Below are positions 1 to 7,501 of a DNA stretch of 9,742 nucleotides, piece by piece (within the stretch, counting starts at the first letter, position 1; every line of letters begins with the position of its first letter). The DNA is taken from NCBI GenBank assembly GCA_025350445.1, contig JANXXV010000751.1, positions 1 to 9,742 of the forward strand, given 5' to 3'. Source of the stretch: Bryobacteraceae bacterium (GTDB lineage: Bacteria; Acidobacteriota; Terriglobia; Bryobacterales; Bryobacteraceae). The notes under the pieces are model-generated. The model searched no databases, had not been told where the DNA came from, and saw only the letters and a list, made by a program, of their open reading frames with translations. The position numbers were made by a program, and so were the translations under genes.

Positions 1-20
1 GACGCTGCGGTGACAATCGA

Positions 21-1463
21 ATGAAACCTCTTGATTTGGCACGACTAGACCTAACACGGCGGCACTTCTTCAGCCGCGCCAGTACAGGCATCGGCGTGGC
101 CGCTTTATCAAGCCTGCTGCAACAGGACCTGGGAGCAAGCGAGGGCGCTCTGCCTGGCATCCCTCATTTCGCGCCCAAAGCCAAGCGCGTCATCTATCTT
201 TTTCAATCGGGCGCTCCCTCGCAAATGGAGCTCTTCGATCACAAGCCCAAGCTCAAGCAGTACCGCTCCAGCGAGCTGCCCGACTCTATCCGGCAGGGGC
301 AGCGCCTGACCGGGATGACCTCCACGCAGAGCAGCTTCCCGGTAGCCCCATCGATGTTTGAGTTCGCCCAGCACGGCAATTCGGGCGCGTGGGTCAGCCA
401 GTTGATGCCGCACACCGCGAAGATGGCGGACCAACTCTGCTTCGTGAAATCGATGCACACCGAGGCCATCAATCACGATCCCGCGATTACGTTCTTCCAG
501 ACCGGATTCCAGATTGCCGGCCGCCCTAGCATTGGCGCGTGGCTCTCCTACGGGCTCGGTAGTGAGAATAAGGATCTGCCCGGTTTCGTGGTGATGGTCT
601 CGCAGGGGAGCGGCAATGCGGCGGATCAGCCGCTTTACGATCGTCTCTGGGGAAGCGGATTTCTGCCGTCGAAGTATCAAGGTGTGAAGTTCCGTTCCGT
701 TGGCGACCCGGTGCTGTTTCTCTCCGATCCGCCGGGCATGGCCAAATCGAGCAGAGCCAGATTCATTAACGATTTGGGCAAACTGAACCAACTGGAATAC
801 GAAGAATTCGGCGATCCGGAAACCACCGCGCGTATCGCGCAGTACGAAATGGCGTACCGGATGCAGACTTCGGTTCCGGAACTGACAGACATTTCAAAAG
901 AGCCGGCCCACACTTTCGAGCTTTATGGACCCGACTCGCGCAAGCCCGGAACCTACGCTGCAAACTGTCTGCTGGCGAGACGTCTCTCGGAACGGGGAGT
1001 CCGATTCATCCAGCTCTTCCATCGAGGCTGGGATCAGCACAACCATCTGCCGAAGCAGATCGTTGGCCAATGTAAGGATACCGACCAAGCCTCGGCGGCC
1101 TTAGTGCAAGACCTGAAGGAGCGCGGCTTGCTGGACGAAACGTTGGTGGTTTGGGGCGGGGAATTCGGCCGCACTGTTTACTGCCAAGGCAAGCTGACTG
1201 CTGACGATTACGGCCGCGATCATCACCCCAGATGCTTCACTATCTGGATGGCCGGCGGCGGCATCAAGCCGGGAATTACCTACGGCGCCACGGACGATTA
1301 CTGCTATAACATCACCGAGAACCCGGTGGACGTTCATGATCTTCAGGCTACGATTCTGCACTGCCTGGGCATTGATCATACGAAATTGACGTTCAAGTTC
1401 CAGGGCCGCCACTTTCGGCTGACGGATGTACATGGCAAGGTAGTGAAGGGTTTGCTGGCTTAA
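21..1463 (+). CDS. Tat-exported DUF1501 family protein (480 aa)
   Basis: This is a member of DUF1501 (PF07394), a family with an alkaline-phosphatase/sulfatase-like fold and no established reaction, abundant in Planctomycetes, Verrucomicrobia and Solibacter-like Acidobacteria. The N-terminus carries a twin-arginine signal (TRRHFFSR, residues 12-19) followed by a hydrophobic stretch at about 22-33, so export to the periplasm or cell surface is predicted. Family motifs run in order: [14 protein letters not shown] (60-73), GRPSIGAW (167-174), GWDQHNH (336-342), WGGEFGRT (378-385), GRDHHPR (398-404), GATDD (422-426), [13 protein letters not shown] (438-450) and [13 protein letters not shown] (460-472). 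His and Asp residues in these motifs are candidate metal ligands. The length is normal and the gene is intact. The ATG was chosen because it places the Tat motif as usual and has GGTGA 7 nt upstream. An upstream DUF1553 partner, usual for this family, may lie outside the window. Family assignment is secure; function is unknown. Confidence 0.93.
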   Translation: MKPLDLARLDLTRRHFFSRASTGIGVAALSSLLQQDLGASEGALPGIPHFAPKAKRVIYLFQSGAPSQMELFDHKPKLKQYRSSELPDSIRQGQRLTGMTSTQSSFPVAPSMFEFAQHGNSGAWVSQLMPHTAKMADQLCFVKSMHTEAINHDPAITFFQTGFQIAGRPSIGAWLSYGLGSENKDLPGFVVMVSQGSGNAADQPLYDRLWGSGFLPSKYQGVKFRSVGDPVLFLSDPPGMAKSSRARFINDLGKLNQLEYEEFGDPETTARIAQYEMAYRMQTSVPELTDISKEPAHTFELYGPDSRKPGTYAANCLLARRLSERGVRFIQLFHRGWDQHNHLPKQIVGQCKDTDQASAALVQDLKERGLLDETLVVWGGEFGRTVYCQGKLTADDYGRDHHPRCFTIWMAGGGIKPGITYGATDDYCYNITENPVDVHDLQATILHCLGIDHTKLTFKFQGRHFRLTDVHGKVVKGLLA

Positions 1464-1483
1464 GCTGGCTGTTCACTTAGAGC

Positions 1484-1507
1484 AGACGATAACAGATTTT
1501 ATCGTCT
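1484..1507 (+). terminator. Hairpin after the first DUF1501 gene, candidate terminator
   Basis: A perfect 9-bp inverted repeat (AGACGATAA, loop CAGATT, TTATCGTCT) begins 20 nt after the DUF1501 stop codon. The position suits a transcription terminator. The stem has only 4 G/C pairs and no T-run follows, so it is not a classical intrinsic terminator. It could instead be a protein-binding palindrome in the promoter region of the gene starting at 1607. Confidence 0.4.
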
Positions 1508-1606
1508 ATCAAACGGGCGACTCGATCCAATCAACAGAAGACACGTCTTGTCTTGGACCGAAATTGGCGAAAAACAAATTAAGGTATGACTTGGTAAACT
1601 ACCTCA

Positions 1607-3121
1607 ATGCCAATCCAAGAACGGCTGGCGAGAATTTTTTCTAATCCCGAAGCGTACAGGGAAGCGCTCAAGCAACTTCGAGCAGAGCCTGACATCGCAA
1701 ATCTCGGACTAGGACCCCAGCATACCGCCCATTCTCTCGATCAGATCGTCTCCCTGAAATGGCCGAAGCAGCTTGACGAGGATCAGTACAAGTATCAACA
1801 CGTCGAATATTTGCTTGATCAGGCCGCCGACCTTCTCGATCGCGGTTTCAAAGATCGTTCCCAATGGGAAGAACTTTACGAGAAATGGCTTCGGAACGTC
1901 CTTGAGGTTTACGAACTTCTTGCCATTGATGACGTACAGCGGCGGGAGGAGCAATTCGGAATCTTTGAAGTCCCGTCGGCATTGGCTTCTGGAGAGGAGG
2001 CTGCTAATGCTGAGTCGACCAAGCGGTTCAAGATGGCGAACGACAAATTTTCCAATATTGCTGAAGTACAACTAAAGAAAGACCAAAGAGAATGGCTGGC
2101 AGAGAGGCGAACACTATTGGGAATCATCGGTGCGTTTCCTCACCTTACCAACGAGCTTGGTCCCTACCAAGGAGTACTAAGGGCCCAGATCCAGACTCTA
2201 GTAGATGACGCAGCTAAAGGTATTGCGGTACGCGAGATCGAGATAGAGCACACTTCATTTGAAGCGCAAGGCTGTTTAGCTAACGCTTCCATGGTAGCCG
2301 GCGAGAAGAGAGCAGATGGACTCAAGCGCAAGGCGGAGTTCGAAAAGGAAAATGTCATCCTTCAGAAGGAACGCCGATCCGTCACGCGAAATGTGGTTGC
2401 AGCCAAGCAGCTGGCAAGCAGCCTCGATGGAGGGGCCCTCAATTTCGCCGCGCGCATGGAGCCAATTCAGACGCGCTATGAAAACGACTTTCGGGAAGCA
2501 CTCGCCAGAATTCAGGTTGCCGCCAAAGGCCTCAAGCTCCTGTATGGGTACCCAGAGCCCACCCCTGATCCTTCTGGGGCGCGTTTTTTTGACGAATGTT
2601 TGATTTGGGTACGCGAAGCTATCAGTTTTCTTGTCAGGGTTCACAGGCTGGACCAGTCATACGTATTGGCCTTCTCACTTAAACGTCTGTGCGACGCGGA
2701 CTGGGCTAGGGATCGCGACGCTGGAGTGCTCAAATTCGCCCTTCGAGATGAACATTTCCCTAAGCGATGGAAGCAGCGTCTGGTGCGCCTTCGGGGATTT
2801 AACGCTTTCGTTTCTGGCGATGCGGCGAAGGGCACATGGCCGATAGTTGTAACGCCTCCAAGATCAAGCTTCTGTCTCCATGCGGATGGCACAAAGGCAG
2901 ACCTGGATCAACGTCGGGCTTCCCCTTGCCTTGCAGGGCGTGTTAGCGGTCGAGACGCTATCCAACAAGCGGATATTCTTGGAACGATCGAATTCTTCCA
3001 CCTCAGCCCATTCGAGGATTGGGAGGTTCAGATACCCCCTAAATCAATTGAGGGCATTGAGTCTAGCAAGATCGAAGACATCCACCTCGATCTTCATTTG
3101 ACTGCCCGGGTTCTTCCGTAG
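1607..3121 (+). CDS. Unrecognised 504-aa helical protein with a Tc-toxin-A-like C-terminus
   Basis: I cannot assign this protein as a whole. Residues 1-115 are acidic and probably helical, rich in Leu, Asp, Gln and Trp. Residues 135-275 are strongly charged (Lys/Arg/Glu) and probably long-helical or coiled-coil. Residues 277-316 hold a conserved-looking segment (GALNFAARM, then GLKLLYGYPEP). The final third looks beta-rich. The end, with SPFEDWEVQIPP (467-478) and SKIEDIHLDLHLTAR (487-501), resembles from memory the last residues of Tc-toxin A subunits, where a PFEG...W...P segment precedes an I-DVILHLRYTAR-type strand (TcB-binding region). No signal peptide or membrane segment is seen, so it is probably cytoplasmic or released by lysis. 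The ATG lacks a clear Shine-Dalgarno sequence. The stop lies 20 nt before the next gene's ATG, suggesting co-transcription. The gene has A/T-rich patches unlike its neighbours. Real gene: likely. Tc relationship: tentative. Confidence 0.7.
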   Translation: MPIQERLARIFSNPEAYREALKQLRAEPDIANLGLGPQHTAHSLDQIVSLKWPKQLDEDQYKYQHVEYLLDQAADLLDRGFKDRSQWEELYEKWLRNVLEVYELLAIDDVQRREEQFGIFEVPSALASGEEAANAESTKRFKMANDKFSNIAEVQLKKDQREWLAERRTLLGIIGAFPHLTNELGPYQGVLRAQIQTLVDDAAKGIAVREIEIEHTSFEAQGCLANASMVAGEKRADGLKRKAEFEKENVILQKERRSVTRNVVAAKQLASSLDGGALNFAARMEPIQTRYENDFREALARIQVAAKGLKLLYGYPEPTPDPSGARFFDECLIWVREAISFLVRVHRLDQSYVLAFSLKRLCDADWARDRDAGVLKFALRDEHFPKRWKQRLVRLRGFNAFVSGDAAKGTWPIVVTPPRSSFCLHADGTKADLDQRRASPCLAGRVSGRDAIQQADILGTIEFFHLSPFEDWEVQIPPKSIEGIESSKIEDIHLDLHLTARVLP

Positions 3122-3127
3122 TGACGA

Positions 3128-3134
3128 TAGGAGA
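3128..3134 (+). promoter_or_regulatory. Shine-Dalgarno site fixing the start of the 202-aa gene
   Basis: TAGGAGA ends 7 nt before the ATG at 3142, a near-ideal ribosome binding site. It favours that ATG over the in-frame GTG at 3121, which overlaps the preceding TAG stop by one base and has no such site in front of it. Confidence 0.7.
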
Positions 3135-3141
3135 ATCCGTC

Positions 3142-3750
3142 ATGGCAGATGTAAATACACCAGCGAACCCTGGCTCGCCCGGAGACAAAACGAAGCTTCC
3201 AGCTGGACCGGAAAAAACGCACGGTGCACCGCCGGTAGAGCACAGAGTGAAGCCCCCTGGCGGACGCGGGCCGAGTCCTGATCGGTCAAACAAAGATAAT
3301 TTCGGTTCTACGGACAGAAACCGAGGATCAGCAGGCCAAGCCCTGAAGGGTCCCATCGACCGGACATGGGAGGAGCGCAACAACGTCAATGCTGAAACGA
3401 GCCAAAAGGCGAATGCCCCGTCACCAGGCACAACTGAAAGTGGAAAAGTTGGCAACAATGCCCGATTGACTGGCAAACCAAGTCAGACGCAACGTTGCCA
3501 ACCAGACATGAGCGGCGTGGGAAGCGCTGCGGCTAAGGGCGCAGCTGGGGTTTCGATGAAGAAGATTGGGCAGAAGTTCGGAATTCCGGATAAAGTTTTG
3601 GATAAGGTGATACCGGTCGTCTTAGCGGGCCCTGTTGGAACGAGCGTCGGCAAGTTCGGTGACGCGATCGAGAGACAGATTCGCTGCATTGAGCCCGGCC
3701 CTGGCGATGCGAGGTGGCAAGAGACGGGCGGAATTCGCGGCAGATGGTGA
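3142..3750 (+). CDS. Hypothetical basic, low-complexity protein (202 aa)
   Basis: This protein is unrecognised. Residues 1-120 are almost free of large hydrophobic residues and rich in Pro, Gly, Asn, Ser, Lys and Arg (for example HRVKPPGGRGPSP, 34-46), so they are predicted to be disordered. Residues 123-138 are small and Ala/Gly-rich. A short ordered-looking amphipathic part follows (KKIGQKFGIPDKVLDK, 140-155) with a hydrophobic stretch (VIPVVLAGPVGTSVG, 156-170), too short and Gly-broken to be a confident membrane helix. Two cysteines (119, 182) lie in the C-terminal half. No signal peptide is seen. The ATG at 3142 is chosen over the GTG at 3121 because of the ribosome binding site ahead of it. 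It follows the 504-aa gene by 20 nt and probably shares its transcript, so it may be an accessory or cargo of that protein. It could be a C-terminally truncated remnant; no homologous continuation was recognised in the other frames after 3750. Confidence 0.55.
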   Translation: MADVNTPANPGSPGDKTKLPAGPEKTHGAPPVEHRVKPPGGRGPSPDRSNKDNFGSTDRNRGSAGQALKGPIDRTWEERNNVNAETSQKANAPSPGTTESGKVGNNARLTGKPSQTQRCQPDMSGVGSAAAKGAAGVSMKKIGQKFGIPDKVLDKVIPVVLAGPVGTSVGKFGDAIERQIRCIEPGPGDARWQETGGIRGRW

Positions 3751-3901
3751 CTTCCGACAATCCGGCGTTACGTCAACCTCAACTCATGTCCAGACCGTGA
3801 ATTGCCCGGTCACGTCCGAAAAGCAGCATAGCCGTCGTATTCACCTCGTTTATGAAGTCCCTAACCGCGAACCGGTTCGAACAATGCCCAACGGCCACCC
3901 A

Positions 3902-3935
3902 CGCGCTTAACTAAACGGTGCTGCCGCTAAGCGCG
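3902..3935. terminator. Hairpin at the convergent junction, candidate bidirectional terminator
   Basis: Inverted repeats CGCGCTTA (3902-3909) and TAAGCGCG (3928-3935) pair perfectly over 8 bp. Inside the loop a second short stem, CGG/CCG (3916-3918 and 3924-3926), can form. The structure sits between convergent genes and overlaps the TAG stop (3927-3929) of the minus-strand DUF1501 gene. No T-run flanks it, so intrinsic termination is not certain. Confidence 0.4.
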
Positions 3936-5336
3936 CAGCTTCTTAGCCAGCCCAATGTCTCCGTGCACATCAGTCAGCCGGAAATCCCGCCCTTGAAATC
4001 CATACGTCAGCCGCATATGGTCAAGCCCCAGCAGATGGAGCATCGACGCATGCAGATCGTGCACATGAACCGGCTCGCTCACGGCGCGAAGCCCGATCTC
4101 ATCCGTCGCGCCGATCACCTTGCCGCCCTTCACGCCGCCGCCCGCCATCCAGATTGAAAAGCCGTAAGGGTTATGATCGCGGCCATCGGCCCCGCCACCC
4201 ATATTCATGTTTCCATCCGACACCGGAGTGCGGCCAAACTCGCCACCCCACACCACCAGCGTGCTGTCCAATAACCCTCGCGACTTCAAATCGGTAAGCA
4301 GCGCCGCAATCGGCCTATCGGTCTTTGCTGCCATCGCAACGTGATTCTTGTCGCATTCCTTGTGTCCGTCCCAATCGCCTTCGCCGCCCGTGCCGCCTGA
4401 CCAGATCTGCACAAACCGCACTCCGCGCTCCACCAGCCGCCGCGCCATCAGGCACTTGCCACCGAAGCTCGAAGTTGCCGCATCGCCCATCCCGTAAAGC
4501 TTTCGCGTGGCTTCCGTCTCTTTCGAAAGATCCGCCAATTCCGGAGCCGCAATCTGCATCCGGAACGCCAGCTCATACGATGCAAGCCGCGCCTCTAACG
4601 CCGAATCGCCGGCACTCTTTTCAATGTGCCGCCCGTTGAACCAATTCAGCGTATCCAGCATGTCCCGCTGTTCGTGCCGCGACATGCCCGCGGGCGCCTT
4701 CAGATTCAAGATCGGCGTAGGGCCATCGCGCAGCGAAGTCCCCTGGTAGGCAGCGGGGAGAAACCCGGAGTTATACACGGCCGGTCCGCTCTTGATTCCG
4801 CCATCCAACATCACCACAAACGCAGGCAGGTTGTCGCACTCGCTGCCAAGTCCATACACCGTCCACGATCCCACGCTCGGCCTGCCCAGCCGGGGCCAAC
4901 CGTTGTTCATCCAGTTCAGCGCCGCGGTATGTGTGAAGCCATCGTGATTCATGGAACGGATCACCGCGATGTCGTCGATGCATCCGCCGACGTTCGGAAA
5001 AATATCCGAGACCTCAGTGCCCGATTGGCCGTACTTCTTGAATGTCCGCCGGCAGCCTAGTACGGTCTGCCGCTCAAACTTGGAAAACTGCAACTGCACG
5101 GTGCCGAAACTCGGCGGCACGTGCTTGCCGTCCAGTTGATTCAATACGGGCTTCGGATCGAACGTCTCCAGATGCGACGGCCCGCCGTGCATGAACAGGA
5201 AGATCACATTCTTCGCCGTCGCCGGAAAGTGCGGTTTCCTGGCAGCCAGGGGATTCGCCACCGTCGCCGCGGCGGCCAGAGCAGGGAAGCCAAGCGCCGA
5301 CTGGAAAAGCTGCCTGCGTGAGAACTCAATTGACAT
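3927..5336 (-). CDS. Tat-exported DUF1501 family protein, last gene of the operon (469 aa)
   Basis: This is the second DUF1501 (PF07394) protein of the window. Residues are numbered from the ATG at 5336. A twin-arginine motif (SRRQLF, 6-11) and an Ala-rich hydrophobic stretch (about 17-30) predict Tat export. Motifs in order: FLFMHGGPSHLETFDPKP (46-63), GRPSVGSW (151-158), YGLGSE (161-166), DWDGH (321-325), WGGEFGRT (363-370), GRDHNPYGFSIW (385-396), GATDEIG (409-415), VHDLHASMLHLLGLDH (425-440) and [13 protein letters not shown] (447-459). It is full length. The start overlaps the end of the DUF1553 gene by 11 bp, indicating translational coupling; an in-frame GTG at 5348 is an alternative start but has no ribosome binding site, while GTGAG lies 7 nt before the ATG. 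DUF1501 next to DUF1553 is a well-known pairing. The family reaction is unknown. Compared with the DUF1501 protein at 21-1463 it has a Gly-rich insertion before the WDGH motif. Confidence 0.93.
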   Translation of the reverse strand: MSIEFSRRQLFQSALGFPALAAAATVANPLAARKPHFPATAKNVIFLFMHGGPSHLETFDPKPVLNQLDGKHVPPSFGTVQLQFSKFERQTVLGCRRTFKKYGQSGTEVSDIFPNVGGCIDDIAVIRSMNHDGFTHTAALNWMNNGWPRLGRPSVGSWTVYGLGSECDNLPAFVVMLDGGIKSGPAVYNSGFLPAAYQGTSLRDGPTPILNLKAPAGMSRHEQRDMLDTLNWFNGRHIEKSAGDSALEARLASYELAFRMQIAAPELADLSKETEATRKLYGMGDAATSSFGGKCLMARRLVERGVRFVQIWSGGTGGEGDWDGHKECDKNHVAMAAKTDRPIAALLTDLKSRGLLDSTLVVWGGEFGRTPVSDGNMNMGGGADGRDHNPYGFSIWMAGGGVKGGKVIGATDEIGLRAVSEPVHVHDLHASMLHLLGLDHMRLTYGFQGRDFRLTDVHGDIGLAKKLRA

Positions 5337-7491
5337 AGACAAACTCACTCATGTTGAACAACAACAAACAGAGACGCCGTAGATTCTGATTGTTACGCGC
5401 AAGATATTCCTGCGCACGCGCCCGTTCCGCGGCTTCCGGAGGCCGCGCCAAAGCAATTAGCCAAGCGTCGCGAATCGGGTCGCCAGCCGCTTTGATCCGT
5501 TCCGCAAACAGCTCGGCCTGCCGCCCCATCCACTCGCTGTTCATCAAGGTCAAAGCCTGCGGTGCTACCGTGGAGGCCTCGCGCCGCGGACAACTCTCGC
5601 TGGTATCCGGCGCGTCAAACGTGTCCAGCATAGGCAACCGGAAAGACCGTTTCACAAACTGGTACACGCTGCGCCGGTCATGGTCCGTTGCATCGGAGGT
5701 AACCGGCCACATGGAAAGATCGCGCATGGCCTCGCGCTCATCGGCGGATAACGCCGCCACCACCGGTGCTCCGTACATCTTTGGGTTCAAAGCGCCGGAC
5801 ACAGCCAGAACGCTATCGCGAATCGCCTCCGCGTCCAACCGTTGCGGCTTGCGCTGGGATTTGTACACATCCGAATTCATAATCGTGCGATGCAGATTCT
5901 TGATGCTCCACGCATGGTCCATGAAATCCACCGCCAGCCAATCCAGCAGCGGTTGATTTGTCGGCTGGTCGCCCTGACGCCCGAAATCATTGGGTGTTCC
6001 CACAATGCCTCGGCCGAAATGTCCCTGCCAGATGCGGTTCACCATCACCCGTGCTGTCAGCGGATGCTCGCGCGACGCCAGCCATTCCGCCAATGCTTTG
6101 CGCCGCCGTGGAACAAACCACTGCGTATCCGGCTCCACAATCGCAGGTCCCGGTCCAAACACTGCCGGCACCCCCGGCTTCACCTTTTCGCCTTTCTGCA
6201 TGGAGTCGCCGCGCGGCAGAACGTAAGTATCAGCCACCCGCTCCGAGTGCACCAACAGGCTCGCTTTATCGAACATTACAGGCGCCTTCACATAAGCTTC
6301 GCCCAGTTGACGCAGCACCGTCTCCTTGCCGTCTTTGTCGTCCGGCTTCAACCGGTTGTATTTCTTCCGCAGCTCTTCCACGGCCCACTGTTTGGTCTCG
6401 TAGCGGGTGTATTCAAAGATGCGCATCTGGCTGACAATTGGTACTTCGCGATCTTCGCTTCCGGCAAACATTGCCGACAGCCGGAAGTAATCCCGCTGCG
6501 AAATCGGATCGAACTTATGATCGTGGCAGCGAGCGCATTGCAGCGAGAGCCCCAGAAACGCCGCACCCGTCACGTTCACATTCTCTGCCTGCCACTCCGC
6601 CCGGAACTGATCCCCGAAGAACGAATATTCAACCGGCATCGCGCCCAGTGTATACAACGCAGTGCCCATGCGCCGTTCCAGATTCTTGCGCTTCGAATCC
6701 GGCAGTTCGTAGGTGCCGTCCAGGTCCAGATTATCCGGCCAGATCTCATCGGCCGCAATCTGTTCTTTGACGAATACATCGTACGGTTTGTCGTCGTTGA
6801 AGGACTTAATCACGTAGTCACGATAGCGCCACGCGTTGGGAAACAGCACATCCGTTTCATATCCGCCGGTGTCGGCATAGCGAGCCACGTCCAGCCACAT
6901 CCGCCCCCACTTCTCTCCGTAGTGCGGCGACGCCAGCAGCCTGTCAATCACCTTCTCATACGCCTTCAGATCAGGGTCTTTCAGAAACGCGTCGACTTCT
7001 TCCGGCGTAGGCGGCAATCCCGTAAGATCGAACGTGGCGCGGCGGATCAGTGCCCGCCGATCGGCCGCCGGACTCTGCGGGTGCGCCAGCGCATTGATCG
7101 AATTCACAGCGGGACGCACGGGCTTCTGAAACGACCACCAAACTGGTTCCGCGGCGATCTTGAAAAATGGAGCACCTGCAGCGATCCACTCGCCAATGAT
7201 TTTCACTTGCTCAGCGGACAACGCGTTCTTGCCCGGCGGCATTTGGAGCTTGCCGTCTCTGGCAACCGCTTTGTAGAGTAAACTGTCGGAAGTTTTGCCC
7301 GGTACAACTGCTTGCCCTCGAGTGCCGCCGGCAAGAATCGCCTCACGCGTACTCAGGTCCAGGCCCGACATCTTAGCCGCTCCGTGGCAGGAAATACAGC
7401 GCTGCGCGAAGATAGCGCGCACTTGATCTTCTATCGGCTGTGCCGATAAGGTGAGCGACAATCCAAGTGCTAGCGCGACAAGGCGAGACAC
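5326..7491 (-). CDS. Secreted PSCyt1-DUF1549-DUF1553 protein, c-type haem domain (721 aa)
   Basis: This is a three-domain protein of the planctomycete-type cytochrome group. Residues are numbered from the GTG at 7491. MSRLVALALGLSLTLSA is a good Sec signal peptide with likely cleavage after Ala17. PSCyt1 (PF07635, about 25-110) carries one c-type haem site, CISCH (32-36), with KLQMPPG (81-87) as the probable Met-ligand region. DUF1549/PSCyt2 (PF07583, about 125-345) contains DLTGLPPTPEEVDAFL (155-170), WLDVARYAD (199-207) and a second CxxCH, CARCHDHKFDPI (319-330), typical of this domain. DUF1553/PSD1 (PF07587, about 460-700) contains ANNRIW-type MVNRIWQGHFGRGIVGTP (483-500), then DAPD (626-629) and PQALTLMNS (644-652). 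An in-frame ATG at 7560 would extend the gene 59 bp into the aldolase gene and bury the signal peptide, so the GTG, 10 bp after the aldolase stop, is preferred despite a poor ribosome site. No LamG-like insert is present. It probably acts in periplasmic oxidation; the substrate is unknown. Confidence 0.92.
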   Translation of the reverse strand: MSRLVALALGLSLTLSAQPIEDQVRAIFAQRCISCHGAAKMSGLDLSTREAILAGGTRGQAVVPGKTSDSLLYKAVARDGKLQMPPGKNALSAEQVKIIGEWIAAGAPFFKIAAEPVWWSFQKPVRPAVNSINALAHPQSPAADRRALIRRATFDLTGLPPTPEEVDAFLKDPDLKAYEKVIDRLLASPHYGEKWGRMWLDVARYADTGGYETDVLFPNAWRYRDYVIKSFNDDKPYDVFVKEQIAADEIWPDNLDLDGTYELPDSKRKNLERRMGTALYTLGAMPVEYSFFGDQFRAEWQAENVNVTGAAFLGLSLQCARCHDHKFDPISQRDYFRLSAMFAGSEDREVPIVSQMRIFEYTRYETKQWAVEELRKKYNRLKPDDKDGKETVLRQLGEAYVKAPVMFDKASLLVHSERVADTYVLPRGDSMQKGEKVKPGVPAVFGPGPAIVEPDTQWFVPRRRKALAEWLASREHPLTARVMVNRIWQGHFGRGIVGTPNDFGRQGDQPTNQPLLDWLAVDFMDHAWSIKNLHRTIMNSDVYKSQRKPQRLDAEAIRDSVLAVSGALNPKMYGAPVVAALSADEREAMRDLSMWPVTSDATDHDRRSVYQFVKRSFRLPMLDTFDAPDTSESCPRREASTVAPQALTLMNSEWMGRQAELFAERIKAAGDPIRDAWLIALARPPEAAERARAQEYLARNNQNLRRLCLLLFNMSEFVYVN

Positions 7492-7501
7492 GGTGGGTCT
7501 A

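Noticed and set aside
1..24. A possible C-terminal tail of an upstream gene (DAAVTIE then TGA) overlapping the ATG at 21 as ATGA.
   Set aside because: An ATGA overlap would fit a coupled upstream DUF1553 gene, but seven codons are too few to support a coding call and do not show the usual family ending.
108..791. A 227-codon open frame on the minus strand within the first DUF1501 gene.
   Set aside because: It is antisense to well-conserved DUF1501 motifs and gives an Arg/His-rich product without family features, so it is treated as a shadow frame.
1564..1590. A promoter-like pair, TTGGCG and TATGAC, upstream of the 504-aa gene.
   Set aside because: The spacer is only 15 nt and both boxes match the consensus poorly, so it was not listed as a promoter.
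3635..3910. A 91-codon plus-strand frame overlapping the end of the 202-aa gene and running towards the convergent junction.
   Set aside because: It has no ribosome binding site, no recognisable motif, and overlaps the preceding gene by over 100 bp. It was considered as a frameshifted continuation of the 202-aa protein, but nothing in the sequence supports that.
3751..3926. The intergenic region was inspected for an RNA gene, attachment site or small peptide gene.
   Set aside because: Apart from the hairpin at its right end, no tRNA-like fold, direct repeat or ORF with a ribosome binding site was found.
5842..7281. A 479-codon open frame on the plus strand, antisense to the DUF1553 gene.
   Set aside because: It lies entirely opposite a secure DUF1549/DUF1553 coding sequence. 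Its product is rich in Arg, His and Gln with no recognisable domain, as expected for the complement of GC-rich coding DNA.
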